Below, in pieces: positions 60,298-64,000 of a DNA stretch of 64,000 nt. The stretch spans positions 1-64,000 of the forward strand of contig NZ_RAZF01000006.1 of assembly GCF_003612555.1 (NCBI RefSeq), written 5' to 3'. How positions within the stretch are numbered: the first letter of the stretch is position 1; every line of letters begins with the position of its first letter. This stretch comes from Acutalibacter sp. 1XD8-33. Its GTDB lineage: Bacteria > Bacillota > Clostridia > Oscillospirales > Acutalibacteraceae. Made by a program: the position numbers and the translations under genes. Below the pieces are notes generated by a model. It was not told the DNA's origin. It ran no database searches and saw only the letters and a list, made by a program, of their open reading frames with translations.

Positions 60298-61926
60298 TCT
60301 GCGTCCATAGGTAGTTTTCGTTATAACAGGTTCGCTGATTTCCGGTACTTCTACTTCCTCCAGGAAGTTGAAAACGATTTTGACCTTCTGTGTCCGTTTG
60401 CCGCTGGACTTGTCCGGGGCGTAGACGATAATCTGCTTGATAAACTCGTTTACGATGGTCGGCGTCAGCTCCGGGATGTCCACATACTTCTCCATCAGGG
60501 CGAGGAACTGGTCAACATTGTCCTCCATTTCCTCACGGGTCGCAACCCAGTCCTCAAGACCGATGACCTCGTTGCCCAGCGCCGCCTGCTCCGCCTCGTA
60601 ACCCTCCAGCATCTTCTGGTAACGCTCCTGGCTCAGATTGCCAAGTACCATATCCTCATAGATACGGGTGATGAGTTTGTCGATGTCCGCCAGACGCTTC
60701 TTCGCTTTCTCCAGCCGCCGCTTGTCCTCCCGGATGGACTTCTCCTGTTCCTCCCTCCGGCACATCAGCCAGTCCTCCTGAAAGCCCTCCACATCGGCCC
60801 GGATATAGTCCGTCACGGCCCGAATGCGTTCCAGCACAACCTCCCGCAGAACATCCTCCCGGATATAGTGCGCCGAACAGGTTCCCCGACCGCTTTTGTA
60901 CTTGGCACAGACGTAGTGGTCCTGCCTACCCTCAAAGTTCTTACAGGTGGCGAAGTGGAGTTTGCTCCCGCAGTCGGCGCAGACCACCAAGCCAGAGAAC
61001 AGTCCCTGCCGCTCCGCCTTGGTCATGCGGCGTTTGTGCCGACGAAGCTCCTGCACTCTGTCCCACTGTTCTTTCGGCACAATGGCCTCCTGGGTATCCG
61101 GCAGGATAAACATATCCTCCAGGGCGTTGGGAATGCGCTTCTTGAGCTTGTAGGACTTGGAGTGGGTTTTGAAATTACAGGTGCAGCCGGTATACTCCAT
61201 CCGTTCCAGGATGTTGACCACGGACTGCTCAATCCAGTGGCAGGGGCGTTCCGGCAGGGGCTTTCCCTTCTGCTGAGCATAGAGGGCCTTGACTGTCAAC
61301 ACCTCGTCTGCCTCCAAGATACGGGCAATCCGGGATGGGCCTACTCCGGCGATGGTCAGGTCAAAAATACGTTTGACTATCGGGGCAGCATCCTCGTCCA
61401 ATATCCAGTGATTTTTGTCTTGCGGGTCGGCGCGGTAGCCGTAGGGCGGACCACCCAAATGCTTGCCGCTGGTTCCTTTGGCTTTCATAACGGCACGAAC
61501 CTTTTTGCTGGTATCTTTGGCATAAAAATCGTTAAAAACATTGCGAATTACGGTGAAATCGTTATCTCCTTTGGCACTGTCCACCGCATCGTTAACGGCG
61601 ATGAACCGCACATCATAGCTCGGAAAGACGATTTCCGTAAACCTGCCGACCTGCAAGTAGTCTCTGCCGAATCTGCTCATGTCCTTAACAATCCAAGTGC
61701 CGACCAAGCCCTGTTCCACCAAGGCAAGCCCCTCCTGGACCCCAGGGCGGTTGAAGTTCGTCCCGGTGTACCCGTCATCTACCAGCACCTTAGTGTTCGT
61801 GAAGCCATGGGAAGCGGCGTAGCTGGTGAGAATGCTTCTCTGATTCGCAATCGAATTTGACTCCCCATCCACCAAATCCTCGTTGCTCAAACGGCAGTAC
61901 AAAATCGTGATTTTATGCTGATCCAC
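60286..61926 (-). CDS. Large serine recombinase (TnpX/integrase type)
   Basis: 546 residues. Resolvase domain 1-150 with the nucleophile serine in ILYCRLSNEDL and DDGYTGTNFNRPGVQ, DMSRFGRDYLQVG. A recombinase domain follows with PPYGYRADPQDK and ILERMEYTG. Then comes a zinc ribbon (VCADCGSKL ... C ... C) and a long coiled coil (about 400-480, QEKSIREDKRRLEKAKKRL). It integrates and excises the element by staggered cuts at a dinucleotide core. The GTG at 61926 was chosen for the AAAGGAG 7 bases upstream. Confidence 0.92.
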   Translation of the reverse strand: MDQHKITILYCRLSNEDLVDGESNSIANQRSILTSYAASHGFTNTKVLVDDGYTGTNFNRPGVQEGLALVEQGLVGTWIVKDMSRFGRDYLQVGRFTEIVFPSYDVRFIAVNDAVDSAKGDNDFTVIRNVFNDFYAKDTSKKVRAVMKAKGTSGKHLGGPPYGYRADPQDKNHWILDEDAAPIVKRIFDLTIAGVGPSRIARILEADEVLTVKALYAQQKGKPLPERPCHWIEQSVVNILERMEYTGCTCNFKTHSKSYKLKKRIPNALEDMFILPDTQEAIVPKEQWDRVQELRRHKRRMTKAERQGLFSGLVVCADCGSKLHFATCKNFEGRQDHYVCAKYKSGRGTCSAHYIREDVLREVVLERIRAVTDYIRADVEGFQEDWLMCRREEQEKSIREDKRRLEKAKKRLADIDKLITRIYEDMVLGNLSQERYQKMLEGYEAEQAALGNEVIGLEDWVATREEMEDNVDQFLALMEKYVDIPELTPTIVNEFIKQIIVYAPDKSSGKRTQKVKIVFNFLEEVEVPEISEPVITKTTYGRRKTA

Positions 61927-62012
61927 GTTGTCTTCTCCTTTCTTCTGTGGGTCAGCTGACAGTACCGTAGTGCATGGCTCCATTGTAACATGATCCAACT
62001 GCTTTGTCGACA

Positions 62013-62261
62013 TCAAACCGCCCCCTTATCCGAAAAAATCAGGCGGCGCATCATGCTGGGGAGCGGCTCGTCCCCGCCGCACTCCGTCTCGATAACATAC
62101 CAGGTGTTGCCGATTTTGCGGGTCACCTTGCAGGAGAAGGGATTCCGCAGGCCGCGCTCTTTGTACCAGTCCTCAATAAAATCGGCGGGCGCATCGAACA
62201 TCGGCTCATAGCAGGCGCACAGGTCAATGGGTTCATACACATAGCTTTCAAAATTGTTCAA
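62013..62261 (-). CDS. Small element-encoded protein
   Basis: 82 residues, TTG start with GGAGG 7 bases upstream. NPFSCKVTRKIGNTWYVIETECGG followed by PLPSMMRRLIFS. The pattern of a short 'genetic-element' protein immediately upstream of a TnpX-type recombinase is common in clostridial transposons, where it may help excision. I do not know its biochemical role. It lies 87 bases ahead of the recombinase start. Confidence 0.7.
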   Translation of the reverse strand: MNNFESYVYEPIDLCACYEPMFDAPADFIEDWYKERGLRNPFSCKVTRKIGNTWYVIETECGGDEPLPSMMRRLIFSDKGAV

Positions 62262-62293
62262 TCAAGTACCTCCATAATTCGTAGTTTGTTGGG

Positions 62294-62515
62294 TCAGTCG
62301 GTCTTGCGCCGAACCCACTGAATGTCATAGCCCAGCACATCGGCAAGCTGGACAGCCTCCTTGTAGCGAAGGGACTCCCGCTGGAGTTTGTTGGAAAGAT
62401 TGGACACGCTGTCCGACCAACTGTACACATCGGACAGCACATCGACTACCTCCTGCATGGTCATCCCCTGGCGCACAATGTACGCCTTGATCTCGTTCCT
62501 CATATCGGATTTCAA
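62294..62515 (-). CDS. Small helix-turn-helix-like protein of the element
   Basis: 73 residues: EIKAYIVRQGMTMQEVVDVL, SNLSNKLQRESLRYKEAVQLA and DVLGYDIQWVRR fit a compact helical DNA-binding domain of the XRE/DUF6471 kind. TTG start, or ATG four codons later. Probably a regulator of element functions. It lies between the small 82-residue gene and the GTAC-repeat region, which could be its binding target (inference). Confidence 0.65.
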   Translation of the reverse strand: MKSDMRNEIKAYIVRQGMTMQEVVDVLSDVYSWSDSVSNLSNKLQRESLRYKEAVQLADVLGYDIQWVRRKTD

Positions 62516-62866
62516 AGTTTTTTCCTCACTTTCTGATGAATTTGATGTTGTGTTCCGAAAAGCACTTTTACGGAATGATGAGGATTTTCGCAGTTGTAAT
62601 TTCCACTCAGATTTGCTATGATGAAGCCCAGGTCACAAAGGCCACCTGTCCACTTCACAGTTCTGTGGGACACCCGCCAAAACAGTGGGAAAGACCGCTT
62701 GTCCGCAAAGTGGCTACACGGTTCGGTAAATCACCAACAGGTGTAATCCGTTCACTGTTGAACAACCTTTTTCACGAAAATCACAAGGATTAAATTGCAC
62801 CCAGCTTTTTAGGGACAGGCCAGCGTGACCGCCTATAAAAAGATAAAGGCGAACTCAAAACTATCC

Positions 62867-62926
62867 GTACATACGTACATCGGTACAGGGTCAGCCTCCT
62901 TTGTACGCCTGTACGCACGTACAGAT
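62867..62926. repeat. Two triplets of GTAC 8-mers (iteron-like)
   Basis: GTAC occurs at 62867, 62875 and 62883, then 62903, 62911 and 62919. The step within each triplet is exactly 8 bp, and 20 bp separate the two triplets' adjacent members. The region lies just beyond the primase stop (62942). The rest of the 62516-62941 gap shows no gene I trust. Confidence 0.7.
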
Positions 62927-62941
62927 AATTTCATTTCTTTT

Positions 62942-64000
62942 TTATAAAGCGGTCGGCTTTATCAAGACCTCAATTCCCACATAGCCCCGACACCGCTTAC
63001 CGTTGCCGATATACACATTGTTGGTGGCCTCCAGCCGGTAGGCATCAGCATTCTGGGCGATAAAACCGGAAAAGCTCTTGGGGGAAAGCGGGTTCTCTGC
63101 GTTATCCTCGCACCAGACCTTATAGGCGGCGTACAGGTCACGGGTAGCGGCCTCGCTGTCAGCCTTGAACTGGACATAGCCATTAGAGGTCAGGAAATCC
63201 ACAATGTTGTTGGCCTCCCGGACTACAACAGAGATGTTTTCTTTGGCCCGGTCGCTGACGGTGAACCGATAATTGTTTATCAGCAGGCGGTGAAGCCCTT
63301 CCAGACACCAGAGGAATATTCCCTCGCGCTCGGCAATCAGCTTTTCAGAGAGGAACGGGTCATCTATCCGTCCTGGGGGCTTGTCCTTGGTGGTCAGCAC
63401 GATCTGGCGGCGAAAGAAACCGTCAGACCTGTCATGGAGGGCGGTCAAGGCTCCGTTGCCGAAGCAGAGGAACCGCACATAGAGCTGGCTCTGGTAGCTC
63501 TGGACACCCTTGCGCTCCATGTCCATCTTGCACTCCGAGGTCACGATGGATTTGATATAATTGGTCTTGGGCAGGGCGCTCATGTCCATGTCATCGTCCA
63601 CCATCAGCAGCTTGCTTTCCAAGTCAGCGCGGCTGAACCGGTTGTTCTCCACTTTCTGGATGCTGGTGGTGTTCATGCTGTCTCCGAAGATGGATCGCAT
63701 CACCAGCCCGATCCGGCTTTTGCCCTCGCCGCCCTTGCCGATGAGCATCAGCATCTTCTGGCCCTTGGTGGTGGGGAGCAGGCAGTAGCCCAGGTATTCC
63801 TGCAAGGTGGGGATGTCCCCCGGGTACAGCAACTCCGACAGAAAGCGCAGCCACTTCTCCGGCGGCGGCGCGTCGGGGCGGTAGGCAACAGTCAGGCGGT
63901 TGTTGCAGTAGGCTTTCTCTGGAGAGAACCGGCCATCCACAAACAATGTGCCGTTGGCAACATGGATACGGTCGCACTCCAACGCTATCGGCTCCGAGTA
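62942..64000 (-). CDS. P4-type primase / D5-like helicase, partial
   Basis: The 3' part of a phage/plasmid primase-helicase; the frame is open to the right edge, so the N-terminus is outside the window. The superfamily 3 helicase core has Walker A LIGKGGEGKSR, Walker B KLLMVDDDMD and motif C-like FLCFGNGALTAL, then the sensor RSDGFFRRQIVL. The C-terminal region (EANNIVDFLTSNGYVQF, DLYAAYKVWCEDN) is the poxvirus D5-type winged helix. It probably supports replication of the integrative element after excision. At least 352 residues are present. Confidence 0.88.
   Translation of the reverse strand, partial: YSEPIALECDRIHVANGTLFVDGRFSPEKAYCNNRLTVAYRPDAPPPEKWLRFLSELLYPGDIPTLQEYLGYCLLPTTKGQKMLMLIGKGGEGKSRIGLVMRSIFGDSMNTTSIQKVENNRFSRADLESKLLMVDDDMDMSALPKTNYIKSIVTSECKMDMERKGVQSYQSQLYVRFLCFGNGALTALHDRSDGFFRRQIVLTTKDKPPGRIDDPFLSEKLIAEREGIFLWCLEGLHRLLINNYRFTVSDRAKENISVVVREANNIVDFLTSNGYVQFKADSEAATRDLYAAYKVWCEDNAENPLSPKSFSGFIAQNADAYRLEATNNVYIGNGKRCRGYVGIEVLIKPTAL

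Larger units (their letters stand above)
60235..64000 (-). mobile_element. Integrative element (left part), continues past the right edge
   Basis: Contains a large serine recombinase at its extreme end, two small accessory genes, a GTAC-repeat region and a P4-type primase, all on the minus strand. The left limit is placed by the sudden end of the DUF5054 frame near 60225-60245; the exact junction and core dinucleotide cannot be fixed from one end. Large serine recombinases of this type move Tn4451-like and related conjugative or mobilisable elements. Confidence 0.75.

Noticed and set aside
62536-62793. 85-codon plus-strand frame in the primase-regulator gap
   Set aside because: No ribosome site, opposite strand to the element genes, and no recognisable pattern.
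1-64000. tRNA, rRNA or CRISPR arrays
   Set aside because: No cloverleaf with a TTCGA-type arm, no conserved rRNA segments, and no regularly spaced identical repeats were seen. The GTAC 8-mers are too short and too few for CRISPR.

Overview
The window reads as a chromosomal segment of a GC-rich, spore-forming Firmicute of the class Clostridia, most likely a gut Oscillospiraceae/Ruminococcaceae-type bacterium (inference). The support is the sigE-spoIIGA sporulation pair, PolC-type DNA polymerase, a DnaD/DnaI replication pair, HisZ-dependent short HisG, the MEP isoprenoid pathway beside pyrH-frr-uppS-cdsA, and glycosidases such as a GH78 rhamnosidase and a GH38 mannosidase. I see no rRNA, tRNA or CRISPR array.

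Layout. 1-5 kb: a ferredoxin-type aldo/keto reductase, an ECF sigma factor with a membrane partner, sigE/spoIIGA, and an XRE regulator divergent from a 53-residue membrane protein. 5-9 kb: a nucleotidyltransferase and a GH78 rhamnosidase. 9-13 kb: DnaI-like and DnaD-like replication proteins, then an NfeD/SPFH membrane pair. 13-14.5 kb: a cobalamin riboswitch ahead of a DUF4430 lipoprotein and an ECF-transporter S component. 14.6-28.6 kb: a long co-directional block, DUF3795-pyrH-frr-uppS-cdsA-GNAT-dxr-rseP-ispG-hydrolase-phosphatase-polC. 28.8-39.5 kb: an S66 peptidase and a histidine operon, hisZ-G-D-(98 aa)-C-B-(radical SAM)-hisA::hisI fusion-hisE-methyltransferase, with no hisF or hisH. 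39.6-51.3 kb: a Gfo/Idh oxidoreductase and a nitrogen-assimilation block (tandem PII-like protein, DUF1538 membrane protein, glnA, gltB, gltD). 51.5-60.3 kb: a glycan locus (SIS isomerase, ROK kinase, GH38, PHP, MFS, truncated DUF5054). From about 60.24 kb to the right edge: an integrative element with a large serine recombinase and a P4-type primase.

The most unusual content is non-coding. (1) Large mosaic intergenic repeats recur between genes, also inside the his, pyrH-frr and glnA-gltB blocks. Their hairpins keep pairing although the stem bases differ between copies. (2) Three loci (16338, 21640, 58582) form the same figure: a 9-bp outer stem enclosing three abutting hairpins, with unrelated primary sequence. 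(3) Several small terminal-inverted-repeat elements (MITE-like) are present; one supplies the last base of the polC stop codon, and two copies of another bracket the GH38-PHP-MFS genes. (4) Next to the primase are two triplets of GTAC spaced exactly 8 bp apart.

The genes fit a glycan-using anaerobe that makes its own histidine and isoprenoids, assimilates ammonia by GS-GOGAT, and scavenges a corrinoid. All functional assignments rest on reading motifs by eye; no database search was run.
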